Part shown: positions 53,407-62,226 of the stretch, one piece after another | Layout of the letters: each line of letters opens with the position of its first letter | Position numbering within the stretch: the stretch's first letter is position 1 | Assembly: GCA_900114805.1 (NCBI GenBank) | Contig: FOZN01000001.1 | Coordinates: forward strand, 248,001 to 312,000 | Source of the DNA: Agrococcus baldri | GTDB lineage: Bacteria > Actinomycetota > Actinomycetes > Actinomycetales > Microbacteriaceae | Direction: 5' to 3' | Length of the DNA: 64,000 bases | Translations under genes and position numbers: made by a program | Notes under the pieces: generated by a model | The model's input: only the letters and a program-made list of their open reading frames with translations | The model's database searches: none | What the model was told of the DNA's origin: nothing

Positions 53407-54320
53407 CAGCGTGTCTCCTTCTGCACTGCGTGGGCCCGCGGGGCGACGGCGGCGCGTGCGGCCGCTTCGGCCACCGCATCCACCCCCGCACCCATCAGGA
53501 TCGTGTAGTGGTTCGTGTGCTCGACGTCCGTGACGGAGAGCGCAGGCAGCCGGGACGTCCACGTCGCCAGCCACTCGTCATCGTAGAGGCCCGGCATCTC
53601 GTCGAACAGTCCGCGCGGGCTGCGCAGCAGCTGGACGGGCTGCTCGAGCGCCAGCAGCGCTTCGGTGTAGCCGCCGCGGCCGTCGAGCTCGACGAGGTTC
53701 GCCATCACCGCGTCCGGGTTCGCGGAGGGTCGCAGCGCGCCGTCGACCGGCATCAGGTCGTAGTCGACGTACTCCTCGATCGCCTCGCACCAGTACGGGC
53801 CGAAGGCCGGGTGCTGGCGCCAGAAGTCGCGGTAGGCGGCCGGCGACGCGAAGGTCATCCGCAGCCGCTCGATGGCCGGGCCCAGCACGTCCTCGGGCGC
53901 CAGCTCGCTGCCTTCGGGCGCGGGGCGCAGCGGCAGGCCGCCGTCGACGAGCACGAGCGACTCGACCAGCTGCGGGTGCGCGTGGGCGAGGCGCGCCGCC
54001 ACGTAGGCACCCATCGAGTGGCCGACGACGATCGCCCGCCCGATGCCGGCGGCGCGCATGGCCGCCGCGACATCGTCCGCGTGCTGCGCGAGGCCGTAGG
54101 GACCGGGCAGCGACCGCGAGCCGCCGCGACCGCGCAGGTCGAGCGCGAGCAGCGGCGACTCCAGGCTGTCGGCCAGCGGCGAGAAGGAGCGGTGGTTCGC
54201 CGTGATCCCGTGGATGGCGACGACGGGCGTGCCCGACGCATCCGCTCGCCACAGCGTGCCGACGAGCTCGCCGCCGTCGACGGGCAGCCGCAGCGGCGTC
54301 TCGTTCGCACCGCTGGTCAT
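53406..54320 (-). CDS. Alpha/beta-hydrolase of the hydroxybutyrate cluster
   Basis: 304-residue alpha/beta-hydrolase with HGITANHRSF oxyanion region near 37, nucleophile Ser102 in GHSMGAYVA and His in VEHTNHYTIL near 275. The family includes esterases and lactonases. Placed between 3-hydroxybutyrate dehydrogenase and the CoA-transferase, it might hydrolyse short hydroxybutyrate esters or oligomers, which would supply the dehydrogenase; this is contextual inference. Start overlaps the dehydrogenase stop by ATGA. Confidence 0.82.
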   Translation of the reverse strand: MTSGANETPLRLPVDGGELVGTLWRADASGTPVVAIHGITANHRSFSPLADSLESPLLALDLRGRGGSRSLPGPYGLAQHADDVAAAMRAAGIGRAIVVGHSMGAYVAARLAHAHPQLVESLVLVDGGLPLRPAPEGSELAPEDVLGPAIERLRMTFASPAAYRDFWRQHPAFGPYWCEAIEEYVDYDLMPVDGALRPSANPDAVMANLVELDGRGGYTEALLALEQPVQLLRSPRGLFDEMPGLYDDEWLATWTSRLPALSVTDVEHTNHYTILMGAGVDAVAEAAARAAVAPRAHAVQKETR

Positions 54321-55063
54321 CGCGCGCTCCATCCGCCATCCATGACGTACGAGGTGCCGGTGACCATGCCCGCGTGCGGGCCGGCGAGCCAGGTCGCGAG
54401 CGAGGCGACCTCCTCGGGCTCGACGAGGCGCTTGATGGCAGCCTCGGTCAGCATGACCTTCTCGAGCACCTCGCTCTCGGGGATGCCGTGCGTGGCCGCC
54501 TGGTCGGCGATCTGCGACTCGACCAGCGCGGTCTTCACGTAGCCGGGGTTGATGCAGTTCGAGGTGACACCGTGCTCGGCGCCCTCGAGCGCCGTCACCT
54601 TCGAGAGGCCCTCGAGGCCGTGCTTGGCGGCGACGTAGGCGGACTTGAAGGCGGATGCGCGCAGGCCGTGCACGCTCGAGAGGTTGATGACGCGCCCGAA
54701 GCCGCGCTCGTACATGCCCGGCAGCGCCGCGCGGATGAGCAGGAACGGCGCCTCGAGCATGAGCGTGTGGATGCGGCGCCACATCTCGGGCTCGTACTGC
54801 TCGATGGGCGCGACGCGCTGGATGCCGGCGTTGTTCACCAGGATGTCGGCGCGCAGCTCGAGCGACTCGAGCGCGGCGGTGTCGAGGAAGTCGACCTCCC
54901 ACGCCTCGCCGCCGAGCTCGCTCGCGAGCGCCTGCGCGGCCGCCCCGTCGCGGTCGGCGATGACCACCTCCGCGCCCTCCGCGGCGAACGAGCGGGCGAT
55001 CGCCGCACCGATGCCGGCGGCGCCGCCGGTGATGACGGCCCTGCGGCCAGCGAGCGTGCTCAT
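54317..55063 (-). CDS. bdhA: 3-hydroxybutyrate dehydrogenase
   Basis: 248-residue classical SDR. The cofactor motif TGGAAGIGAAIA is near 12, NNAG at 77-80, Ser130 near NLSSVHGLRAS, and Tyr143/Lys147 in SAYVAAKHG. The region INPGYVKTALVESQIADQA near 190 with the QI..QA pattern is characteristic of D-3-hydroxybutyrate dehydrogenases, which oxidise 3-hydroxybutyrate to acetoacetate with NAD. The downstream scoAB genes support this. The start overlaps the TetR gene stop by ATGA. Confidence 0.9.
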   Translation of the reverse strand: MSTLAGRRAVITGGAAGIGAAIARSFAAEGAEVVIADRDGAAAQALASELGGEAWEVDFLDTAALESLELRADILVNNAGIQRVAPIEQYEPEMWRRIHTLMLEAPFLLIRAALPGMYERGFGRVINLSSVHGLRASAFKSAYVAAKHGLEGLSKVTALEGAEHGVTSNCINPGYVKTALVESQIADQAATHGIPESEVLEKVMLTEAAIKRLVEPEEVASLATWLAGPHAGMVTGTSYVMDGGWSAR

Positions 55064-55749
55064 GCGTCCTCCTTGGTCGGTGTCGCGGTGGCGACGTCGT
55101 CGGTCGCCGGGGCGGCGACGGTGTGGTGCGGGGGGACGGTGCCGAGCGCGCGCTGCACGAAGGCGACCATCTCGTCGAACACGTGCTCGGGCACGGTGGT
55201 GGCACCGGTGCCGTACGGCCCGTCCTCCGCCGTCGGCCACAGCACGTAGCGCATGCCGATCATCTCGCCGACGCCCATCAGCGCCCAGGCCGCGACCTCG
55301 GGGTCGATGTCGGCGATCTCGCCGGCGGCCTTCGCGCGGGTGAGGCCCTCCATGTAGCCCTCGACGATGCGCTCGTAGTGGTTGCGCATGGCGCCAGGAG
55401 CCACGTGCTCGGCCTCGCGCACGACGCGGTAGAGCGCCGGGTGCTCGGCGGTGAAGGCGAAGAAGCCGCGGAAGCCCTCGCGCTCGGCCTCTGCACGGTT
55501 GGAGCCGCGCGCCGCGCCGTCGCTCATGGCCGCGCGCACGCGCCGGTTGAGGTCCTCCACGAGCTGCTCGAACAGGTCGAGCTTCGACGCGAAGTACAGG
55601 TAGAAGGTGCCCTGGGCCACCCGCGCGCGCTCGGTGATGCGCGAGATCGACGCGGCCTGGTAGCCCTGCTCGGCGAAGACCTGCTCGGCTGCCGCCAGCA
55701 GCTTCGCCTTGGTCAGCTCGCCGCGCTTCGTCCTCGGCTCGGCAGTCAT
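55060..55749 (-). CDS. TetR-family regulator of the hydroxybutyrate cluster
   Basis: 229-residue TetR protein. Residues about 12-58 are the DNA-binding domain (KAKLLAAAEQVFAEQGYQA then ISRITERARVAQGTFYLYF). The ligand domain follows, and the tail (DDVATATPTKEDA) is acidic. It overlaps both the acyl-CoA synthetase and the dehydrogenase by four bases, so it is part of the operon it probably controls. The ligand may be an acyl-CoA or free acid. A candidate operator is the TCAGGTT repeat upstream of the operon (62069-62097). Confidence 0.9.
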   Translation of the reverse strand: MTAEPRTKRGELTKAKLLAAAEQVFAEQGYQAASISRITERARVAQGTFYLYFASKLDLFEQLVEDLNRRVRAAMSDGAARGSNRAEAEREGFRGFFAFTAEHPALYRVVREAEHVAPGAMRNHYERIVEGYMEGLTRAKAAGEIADIDPEVAAWALMGVGEMIGMRYVLWPTAEDGPYGTGATTVPEHVFDEMVAFVQRALGTVPPHHTVAAPATDDVATATPTKEDA

Positions 55750-57317
55750 GCGTCCGCCCTCTCCTGCGTGTAGGCGGCCGTCAGCGCGCGGCGCAGCGGC
55801 TTGCCGCTCGTGGTGCGCGGGATGTCCTCGACCACGACGTACTGCTTGGGGTGCTTGAAGTCGGCGAGGCGACCGTCGAGGTGCTCGGCCAGCGCCGCCT
55901 CGTCGACGGGCTCGGCCAGCACCAGCCAGGCGACCAGCTCCTCGCCCCAGCGATCGCTCGGCACGCCCGCGACGGCCGCGTCGGCCACGCCCGGGTGCTC
56001 GAGCAACGCCATCTCGACCTCAATAGGCGCGATCGACTCGCTGCCCGATCGCACGATGTCCTTCACCCGGTCGACGATGCGGATGCGTCCGGCCGCGTCG
56101 CGCGCGACCAGGTCGCCGGTGCGCAGCCACGGCCCGTGGTGCGTGGCGGCGGTCGCGTCCGGGTCGCGGAAGTAGCCCTGGAAGACCGCCGGCCCGCGCA
56201 CGAGCAGCTCGCCGGTGCCGGGACCGTGCTCGACCCGTCCGTCGATGAGCAGCGCGAGGTCGACGTGGGGGTAGGCGCGGCCGACGGTGCCGGCGTCGGA
56301 CTCGTCGCGGCAGATGGTGACGTTGGGCGCCGCCTCGGTGAGGCCGTAGCCCTGCTGCACGTGCACGCCCTGCTGCGAAAGCTGCTCGGCCGCGCGCGGG
56401 TCGAGCATGCCGCCGCCGACGATGGCGGTGCGGATGCTGGTGAGGTCGCGCGCGACGAAGTCGGGGTGCTGGATGAGCGCCCGGTAGGTCGTGGGCACGC
56501 CCATGGTGGCGGTGACGCGGTGCCGCTCGATGAGCGCGAGCGCGCGGCCGGCGTCGAAGGTGCGCTCGAGCACGACGCGCGCACCCACCCACCAGGCCAG
56601 CAGCGGCTGGATGTTCCAGCCCGCCACGTGGTGCTGCGGCAGCACCTGCAGCACGACGTCGTCGGGGGTGAGCGGCGTGGCGCGCGAGAGCGCGAGGTTG
56701 TTCCAGGCGCAGTTCGCGTGGCTGAGCACGACGGCCTTCGGCGCGCTCGTGGTGCCGGAGGTGAAGAGCATGAGCAGGCCATCGTCGTCGGCCGGCACGC
56801 CGTGACCGAGGTGGGCCGACGCATCCGGCACCTGTGCCTCGACGCCGGAGGCGCCCAGGGTGGTGGTGCGGATGCGGTGCTCGCCCAGGCGCGCGAGCGC
56901 GGCCTCGGCGACGGGCAGGTGGTCGTCCTCGACCAGCAGCAGCGAGGGGTCGGCGATGGTCAGCTGGGCGGCAAGCTCGCCCGCCGTGAGCCGCCACGAC
57001 AGCGGCACGAGCATGGCGCCGGCCTTCGCGCAGGCGAAGAAGAGCACCACCTGGTCGGCGGTCGAGCCGGTGACGGTCGCGATGCGGGCGCCGCGGCCGT
57101 GGCCGGCCTCGCCGAGCGCATGCGCGAGTGCGGTGGCGCGCGCCTCGAGTTCACCGTAGGAGACGGTGACGCCGCGATCGAGGATCGCGGGCCGCGCCGG
57201 GTCGGTCGCGGCACGGTCGGCGGGCCAGCGGCCCACGGTGAGCGCGCCCGGTGTCGGTGCGCCAGGGGTGAGCGCGCCGGGGGTGCACTCGCCCGGTGTC
57301 GTCGCTTCGGCTGCCAT
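55746..57317 (-). CDS. AMP-dependent acyl-CoA synthetase
   Basis: 523-residue adenylate-forming enzyme. The AMP-binding P-loop LMLFTSGTTSAPKAVV is near 183, GYGLTEAAPNV near 325, RTGDLVARDAAGRIRIVDR near 400 and the late Lys in SGKPLRR near 507. It should activate a short or medium acid as acyl-CoA. The N-terminus has an unusual tandem of TPGAL-like pentapeptides (residues 7-26) before the conserved ADRAATDPARPAILDRG. It lies four bases after livM and overlaps the TetR gene. Confidence 0.88.
   Translation of the reverse strand: MAAEATTPGECTPGALTPGAPTPGALTVGRWPADRAATDPARPAILDRGVTVSYGELEARATALAHALGEAGHGRGARIATVTGSTADQVVLFFACAKAGAMLVPLSWRLTAGELAAQLTIADPSLLLVEDDHLPVAEAALARLGEHRIRTTTLGASGVEAQVPDASAHLGHGVPADDDGLLMLFTSGTTSAPKAVVLSHANCAWNNLALSRATPLTPDDVVLQVLPQHHVAGWNIQPLLAWWVGARVVLERTFDAGRALALIERHRVTATMGVPTTYRALIQHPDFVARDLTSIRTAIVGGGMLDPRAAEQLSQQGVHVQQGYGLTEAAPNVTICRDESDAGTVGRAYPHVDLALLIDGRVEHGPGTGELLVRGPAVFQGYFRDPDATAATHHGPWLRTGDLVARDAAGRIRIVDRVKDIVRSGSESIAPIEVEMALLEHPGVADAAVAGVPSDRWGEELVAWLVLAEPVDEAALAEHLDGRLADFKHPKQYVVVEDIPRTTSGKPLRRALTAAYTQERADA
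57240..57299 (-). repeat. 15-bp in-frame repeat at the acyl-CoA synthetase N-terminus
   Basis: Four tandem 15-base units encode TPGEC-TPGAL-TPGAP-TPGAL (residues 7-26). The units differ mainly at the last two codons. Another in-frame minisatellite at a gene end in this window. Confidence 0.85.
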
Positions 57318-57321
57318 CGCC

Positions 57322-58437
57322 CTAGGCTTCCACGTCCTGCAGCGCCTCGGGCTGTGCGACGTCCTGCTTGCCGCCGCGCCGCTTCGTGATGCGATGGCTG
57401 AGGCCGACGATGCCGCCGGGCGCGAACATCACGACCAGCACGAAGAGCATGCCGAGGATGAACAGCGGCTCGGACAGCGGGATGCGGAGCACGTCGGGCA
57501 GGTCGTGGATCCAGGCGGCGGAGGCCAGGTCGGCCAGCCGCTGGTCGAGGATCGTGTAGACGATGCCGCCGACGATCGCGCCCCAGCGGTAGCCGAGGCC
57601 GCCGAGCACGACGATCACGAGCAGGGTGAGCGTGAAGTCGGCCGTCGAGATGCGGGGCGTGGCGCCCGACTGCAGCAGCATGAAGCCCATGCCGGCGACG
57701 GAGCCGAGCACCGCGGCGGCGATGAACACGAACAGGCGCACGGTGTAGGGCCGCAGGCCCAGCACCGTCACGCGCAGCTCGTTCTCGCGCGAGGCGGCCA
57801 CCACGTGGCCGAGCCGGGAGCGCTCGACCCACAGGCATGCGAGGTAGACGAGCACGAGGATGCCCAGCGCCAGCCAGTACAGGTTGCGGGTGTTGACGAC
57901 GCCGACGAAGAACTCTGGCACCACCTCGGTGGTGATGCGCACGCCCTCCTCGCCGCCGGTGAGGCCGCCGGTGTTGCGGCGGATGAGCACGTTCGCGGCC
58001 TGCGCGAAGGCGAGCGTGACCATGGCGAACGAGATGCCGGTCACCCGCAGCGCGAGCGCGCCGACCAGCCCGCCGAGCACGAGCGCCAGCACGAGCGTGA
58101 GCACGATCGAGATGAGGAAGACCACCGTCGGCGGCATGCCGCTGGGCGCGAGCAGCCCCAGCAGGATGGCGAGCCCGTACGCGCCCGCGGCGAAGAACAT
58201 CGCGTGACCGAACGAGAGCATCCCGGCGACGCCGAAGATGAGGTGGTAGCTGAGCGCGAGCGCCGCGATGAGGAACGCGTAGGCGAGCATCGACATCGCG
58301 CCGGCCGTGTAGGTCGGGCCGGGCAGCACGCCCGGGATGTGGATGTTGAGCAGCGGCAGGATCGCGGCGACGACGACGATGACGCCGCCGATGGCGAGCT
58401 TGCCCCAGAGGGACGTGAAGAAGGTGCGCATCGTCAT
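57322..58437 (-). CDS. livM: LivM-type ABC transporter permease
   Basis: 371-residue branched-chain-amino-acid/HAAT-type permease with about ten predicted helices. LSYHLIFGVAGMLSFGHAMF near 62 is the LivM signature, and ENELRVTVLGLRPYTVRLFVF near 220 is the cytoplasmic coupling loop. The C-terminal 30 residues are charged. It pairs with LivH just upstream (three-base gap). In this operon the substrate may be a carboxylic acid and not an amino acid; that is inference from the catabolic genes. Confidence 0.9.
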   Translation of the reverse strand: MTMRTFFTSLWGKLAIGGVIVVVAAILPLLNIHIPGVLPGPTYTAGAMSMLAYAFLIAALALSYHLIFGVAGMLSFGHAMFFAAGAYGLAILLGLLAPSGMPPTVVFLISIVLTLVLALVLGGLVGALALRVTGISFAMVTLAFAQAANVLIRRNTGGLTGGEEGVRITTEVVPEFFVGVVNTRNLYWLALGILVLVYLACLWVERSRLGHVVAASRENELRVTVLGLRPYTVRLFVFIAAAVLGSVAGMGFMLLQSGATPRISTADFTLTLLVIVVLGGLGYRWGAIVGGIVYTILDQRLADLASAAWIHDLPDVLRIPLSEPLFILGMLFVLVVMFAPGGIVGLSHRITKRRGGKQDVAQPEALQDVEA

Positions 58438-58440
58438 CTC

Positions 58441-59316
58441 CTAGTGCTTGACCTTGCCCATGAGGCCGGTCGGTCGGAACAGCAGCACGAGTGCCAGGGC
58501 GAGGACGACCGCGAAGTCGCCCCAGCCGCCGTAGAAGTTCGCGAACTGCTGGATGACGGCCACGAGCACGGATGCGATGGCCGCACCGGTGAGGGAGCCG
58601 AGGCCGCCGATGACGGTGACGATGAAGGCGAAGATGAGCAGCGAGGTGCCCTGGTGCGCCGACACCTGGCCGTAGTAGACGGAGGCGAGCACGCCGCCGA
58701 GGCCGGCCGCGGCACCGCCGATGGCGAAGACGATCGTGAAGGCGCGGCGCACGTCGATGCCGAGCGCGGTCACCATGGTGCGGTTCTCGACGCCGGCGCG
58801 GATGACGAGGCCGTAGCTGGTGCGCTGCAGGAACAGCACGATCAGCAGCAGCACGGCGACGGCGGCGCCGATGAGGAGCCAGCGGTCGTTCGGGATGTTG
58901 GCGCCCAGCACGTTCGTGGTCTGGCCGAGCCACCCCGGCAGCCGGATCTGGATCGGGTCGGTGCCCCAGATGCCCTCGAACAGGGCCACCGATGCCAGGC
59001 CGAGCCCGACGGTGACGAGCACCTGCTCGATGTGGCGGTTGTAGAGCGGCCGGATGAAGACCAGCTCGGTGAGGGCCGCCACCACGGCGCCGACCACGAC
59101 GCCGACGAGCATGCCGATCAGCAGGCCGCTCCAGGTGCCGTCGCCGACCCTGCGACCGACCTCCCAGCCGATGAAGCCGGCGATGGTCAGGAACGAGCCG
59201 TGCGCGAAGTTCAGCACGCCCATCAGGCCGTAGATGAGCGAGAGCCCGCTCGCCACCAGGAAGTAGAGGGCGCCGAGGCCCACGCCGGTGATGAGCAGCA
59301 GGATGATGATGCTCAC
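58441..59316 (-). CDS. livH: LivH-type ABC transporter permease
   Basis: 291-residue permease with about eight helices. GLSLIYGLMGVLNFAHGSF near 28 is the LivH signature, and VENRTMVTALGIDVRRAFTIVF near 180 the coupling loop. GTG start overlaps the livF stop by GTGA. Forms the channel with LivM. Confidence 0.92.
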   Translation of the reverse strand: MSIIILLLITGVGLGALYFLVASGLSLIYGLMGVLNFAHGSFLTIAGFIGWEVGRRVGDGTWSGLLIGMLVGVVVGAVVAALTELVFIRPLYNRHIEQVLVTVGLGLASVALFEGIWGTDPIQIRLPGWLGQTTNVLGANIPNDRWLLIGAAVAVLLLIVLFLQRTSYGLVIRAGVENRTMVTALGIDVRRAFTIVFAIGGAAAGLGGVLASVYYGQVSAHQGTSLLIFAFIVTVIGGLGSLTGAAIASVLVAVIQQFANFYGGWGDFAVVLALALVLLFRPTGLMGKVKH

Positions 59317-60020
59317 GCTGCCTCCTCGTCGGTCGAGACACCGAGGTGCCGGTGCACGAGGTCGGAGTCGAGGAACTCGGCGGCCGGGCCCGTGTGGACC
59401 ACGCGACCGCCGGAGAGGACGATGACGGTGTGCGCGAGGGCGCGCACCACCTGCAGGTTCTGCTCCACGAGCAGCATCGGTGTGCGCTCGGCGGCGGCCT
59501 CGAGCGCCTTGGTCACGGTGCCGACGATCAGCGGTGCGAGCCCCTTGGTGGGCTCGTCGACGAGCAGCAGCCGATTCTCGTTCATCAGGGCACGCGCGAG
59601 CGAGACCATCTGCTGCTGGCCGCCCGAGAGCGTGCCCGCCTGCTGCTTGGCGCGCTCGATGAGCTCCGGGAAGAGCGCGGCGACGACGGCCCGGTTGGGG
59701 GCGCCGTCGCGCTCAGCGAGGCGGAGGTTCTCCTCGACGGTGAGCTGGCTGAAGACCTCGCGGTCCTCTGGCACGTAGGCGATGCCCTGCTGCACGATGC
59801 GGTGGGTCATCAGCTTGTCGATGCGGGTGCCGTCGAAGGTCACCTCGCCGCTGCGCTCGTAGAGGCCCAGCAGCGCCTTGATGGTGGAGGACTTGCCGAC
59901 GCCGTTGCGGCCCAGCAGCGCTGTGACGCCGTGCTCGGCGACGTCGAAGGAGGCGTCCTCGACGACCTGCTGGCCGGCGATCCGGGCGCTGAGGCCGCGC
60001 ACGGTGAGGATGTCGGTCAT
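59313..60020 (-). CDS. livF: LivF-type ABC transporter ATP-binding protein
   Basis: 235-residue ATPase: Walker A GRNGVGKSS near 37, GIAYVPEDREVFSQLTVEENL near 84 typical of LivF, signature LSGGQQQM near 135, Walker B LLLVDEPTKGLAP near 153 and LVEQNLQVV near 188 in the place of the switch loop (Q-N rather than His, usual for LivF). It overlaps livG by ATGA. Confidence 0.93.
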   Translation of the reverse strand: MTDILTVRGLSARIAGQQVVEDASFDVAEHGVTALLGRNGVGKSSTIKALLGLYERSGEVTFDGTRIDKLMTHRIVQQGIAYVPEDREVFSQLTVEENLRLAERDGAPNRAVVAALFPELIERAKQQAGTLSGGQQQMVSLARALMNENRLLLVDEPTKGLAPLIVGTVTKALEAAAERTPMLLVEQNLQVVRALAHTVIVLSGGRVVHTGPAAEFLDSDLVHRHLGVSTDEEAA

Positions 60021-60772
60021 ACGGTCTCTCCGAGGTAGGCCTTCTGGACTTCGGGGTTGGCCATGACGGCCTTGGGGGTGTCGATCGCGAGCAGCTCGCC
60101 GTGGTGCATGACGGCGACGCGGTCGACGAGGCCGAGCAGCACCTCCATGTGGTGCTCGACCATCAGCACGGTGCGCCCGGAGGCGTGCAGGCGGCGGATC
60201 ACCTCGACCAGGCCCGGCACGTCGCCCGAGCCGACGCCCGCCATGGGCTCGTCGAGCAGCACCACCTCGGGCTCGGTGGCCAGCAGCATGGCGATCTCGA
60301 GCTTGCGCTTGTCGCCGTGCGAGAGCACGCCGGCCTCCGTGTCGATGTGGTGGGCCAGGCCCACCTCTTCGAGGCAGCGCTCGGCGATGCCGGCGGCCTC
60401 GTCGTCGGCCCGGGGGAACTTCCAGGGGCTGGTCGCTCCCCCGAGCTTCGACTGCGCCGCGAGGCGCACGTTCTCGCCGGCGGTGAGGCCGGCGAAGACG
60501 CTGGAGGTCTGGAACGTGCGGCCGAGACCGACCCTCGCCCGCTGGTGCACCTTGCGCCGCGTGACATCCTCGCCCGCGAGCGACACGGAGCCGCTCGTGG
60601 GGATGAGGACGCCCGAGATGATGTTGAACAGCGTCGTCTTGCCGGCGCCATTGGGGCCGATGACCCCGATCATCTCTCCGGTCGCGACCTCGATCGAGAC
60701 GTCGTGCAGGATGCGCGCGCCGCCGATCTGGAGGCCGACGCTGTGCAGCGCGAGCGCGAGTCGGTCAGCCAT
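60017..60772 (-). CDS. livG: LivG-type ABC transporter ATP-binding protein
   Basis: 251-residue ATPase: Walker A GPNGAGKTT near 40, LGRTFQTSSVFAGLTAGENV near 83, LSHGDKRKLEIAMLLAT (signature LSHGDKR, as in LivG) near 150, Walker B VVLLDEPMAGVG near 170 and VEHHMEVLLGLVDRV near 205. ATG shares a base with the binding-protein stop (TGATG). A longer upstream reading overlaps that gene and is not supported. Confidence 0.93.
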   Translation of the reverse strand: MADRLALALHSVGLQIGGARILHDVSIEVATGEMIGVIGPNGAGKTTLFNIISGVLIPTSGSVSLAGEDVTRRKVHQRARVGLGRTFQTSSVFAGLTAGENVRLAAQSKLGGATSPWKFPRADDEAAGIAERCLEEVGLAHHIDTEAGVLSHGDKRKLEIAMLLATEPEVVLLDEPMAGVGSGDVPGLVEVIRRLHASGRTVLMVEHHMEVLLGLVDRVAVMHHGELLAIDTPKAVMANPEVQKAYLGETV

Positions 60773-61986
60773 CACTCGCCCGCGATCGGAGGTGCGACGG
60801 CCTCGGCGTCGGCGATCTCGACGAGCTCCGGCACCCACTCGCCGTCCTGGTCGACGAGCGAGACCTGGAACATCGGCTGGATGAGCGCGTGGTCCTCGGC
60901 GCGGATGGTGAGCTCGCCCTTGACCGACTCGAAGGTCCAGCCCTCGAGCGCGGCGATCATGCCGTCGACGTCGCCGGCGGCCTCGGTGATGGCGTGCACG
61001 AGCATCTGCGCGCCGACGAAGCCGTCCGGCGTGAACAGGTCGGCCTCGTAGCCGTTCTCCTCGAGGTAGGCGTCCATCGCCTGTGCCGCCTCGTTGTCGG
61101 TCGCGCCCGGGAAGTAGTGGTTCAGGAACTGGATGTCGCCCGATCCCGGTCCGTAGGCCTGGTACGACGCGCGGTCGGCGAGGCCTGTGACGACGGTCGT
61201 CGACTCGAGCACCTGCTGCTGCGCGAGCGCCTCCCACATGGCACCGGTCGTGGCGCCGGCCCAGGCGACGAAGACCATGTCGGGGCTCTCGGCGGCGATC
61301 TGCTGCGCGAACGGCGTGAACTCGGTGGCGTCCTCGGGGACGAGGATGGGCGTCACGGTCGCGCCCTCGGCGCCGAGCACTGCCTCGACCGAGGCGACGT
61401 TGCCCTGGCCGAACGCGTTGTCCTGGCCGAACACGACGATGTTCGAGCCCTCGACGCTGTCGAGGAAGGTCGCGGCGGTCGCGACATCCTGCAGCGTCTG
61501 GCGGCCCGAGCGGAAGGTCTGCTCGTTGATGCCGGTGATGGCATCGGCAGCGGCGGGGCCGGAGAGGAACAGCACGTTGTTCTGCGCCGCCTGCTCGGCG
61601 ACGGCCAGCGAGACGCCGGAGGCCGCGGACCCGCCGATGATCTGGTAGCCCTGGCCGATGACGTCCTTGGCGAGGTTGACGGCCGTGTCGGGGTTGCCCT
61701 GGTCGTCGAGCCACTCGATGTTGAGCTCGATGCCCTCGATCTCGCCGGTGCCGTCGGTGGCGTAGTCGAGGCCTGCCTCGAAGCCCTGCTGGTAGGTGGC
61801 GCCGTAGGCGGCGAGCGGGCCGGTGATCGAGGTGATCATGCCGACATCGACGGTGACCGTCTCGGCCGCGCCCTCGGAGCCGGCCGGCTCGGAGGCATCC
61901 GGGCCTGCTGTGGTGGGAGCGCACGCCGTGAGGGCGAGCGCCGCGATGGCGATGCCGACCCCGGCGAACTTCGTTGTCCTGCGCAT
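60772..61986 (-). CDS. LivK-type ABC transporter substrate-binding lipoprotein
   Basis: 404-residue HAAT-family binding protein. The signal peptide ends in LTAC (Cys22). The mature domain opens with VDVGMITSITGPLAAYGATYQQGFEAGLDYA-type sequence split over two strands, followed by DDQGNPDTAVNLAKDVIG near 95 and IIGGSAASGVSLAVAEQA near 117. The ligand is unknown; with 3-hydroxybutyrate and acyl-CoA genes downstream, a short acid or its derivative is more likely than leucine. It is the first gene of a twelve-gene minus-strand unit. Confidence 0.9.
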   Translation of the reverse strand: MRRTTKFAGVGIAIAALALTACAPTTAGPDASEPAGSEGAAETVTVDVGMITSITGPLAAYGATYQQGFEAGLDYATDGTGEIEGIELNIEWLDDQGNPDTAVNLAKDVIGQGYQIIGGSAASGVSLAVAEQAAQNNVLFLSGPAAADAITGINEQTFRSGRQTLQDVATAATFLDSVEGSNIVVFGQDNAFGQGNVASVEAVLGAEGATVTPILVPEDATEFTPFAQQIAAESPDMVFVAWAGATTGAMWEALAQQQVLESTTVVTGLADRASYQAYGPGSGDIQFLNHYFPGATDNEAAQAMDAYLEENGYEADLFTPDGFVGAQMLVHAITEAAGDVDGMIAALEGWTFESVKGELTIRAEDHALIQPMFQVSLVDQDGEWVPELVEIADAEAVAPPIAGE

Positions 61987-62061
61987 GAGTTGCCTTTCAG
62001 CTGTGCGAGCCCCGTCAGGGGCGGCTCGGCTGGGCGAGCACTCCCTCGTGCGGCTTCACGG

Positions 62062-62097
62062 TGTCAAGAACCTGACAGGTGGTTCAGGTTTCAGGTT
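62062..62097 (-). promoter_or_regulatory. Putative promoter and operator of the hydroxybutyrate operon
   Basis: TTGACA lies at 62067-62062 on the minus strand, about 75 bases before the first start. Just upstream, AACCTGA (62069-62075) and TCAGGTT (62084-62090) form an inverted repeat with an eight-base spacer, and TCAGGTT is repeated at 62091-62097. The operon's TetR protein is the likely binder, unproven. Confidence 0.45.
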
Positions 62098-62226
62098 CAA
62101 GCATGCGCCGCAGGCTCGCGCGTGTCAAACCCGCCGTTCGAACGTGACCGGATCGTGACCAGCGCAACGGACGGCACGGCCGCTCGTGCTGCTCAGGAGC
62201 AGGTGCTGCTCACGAGAAGGCGCTGC

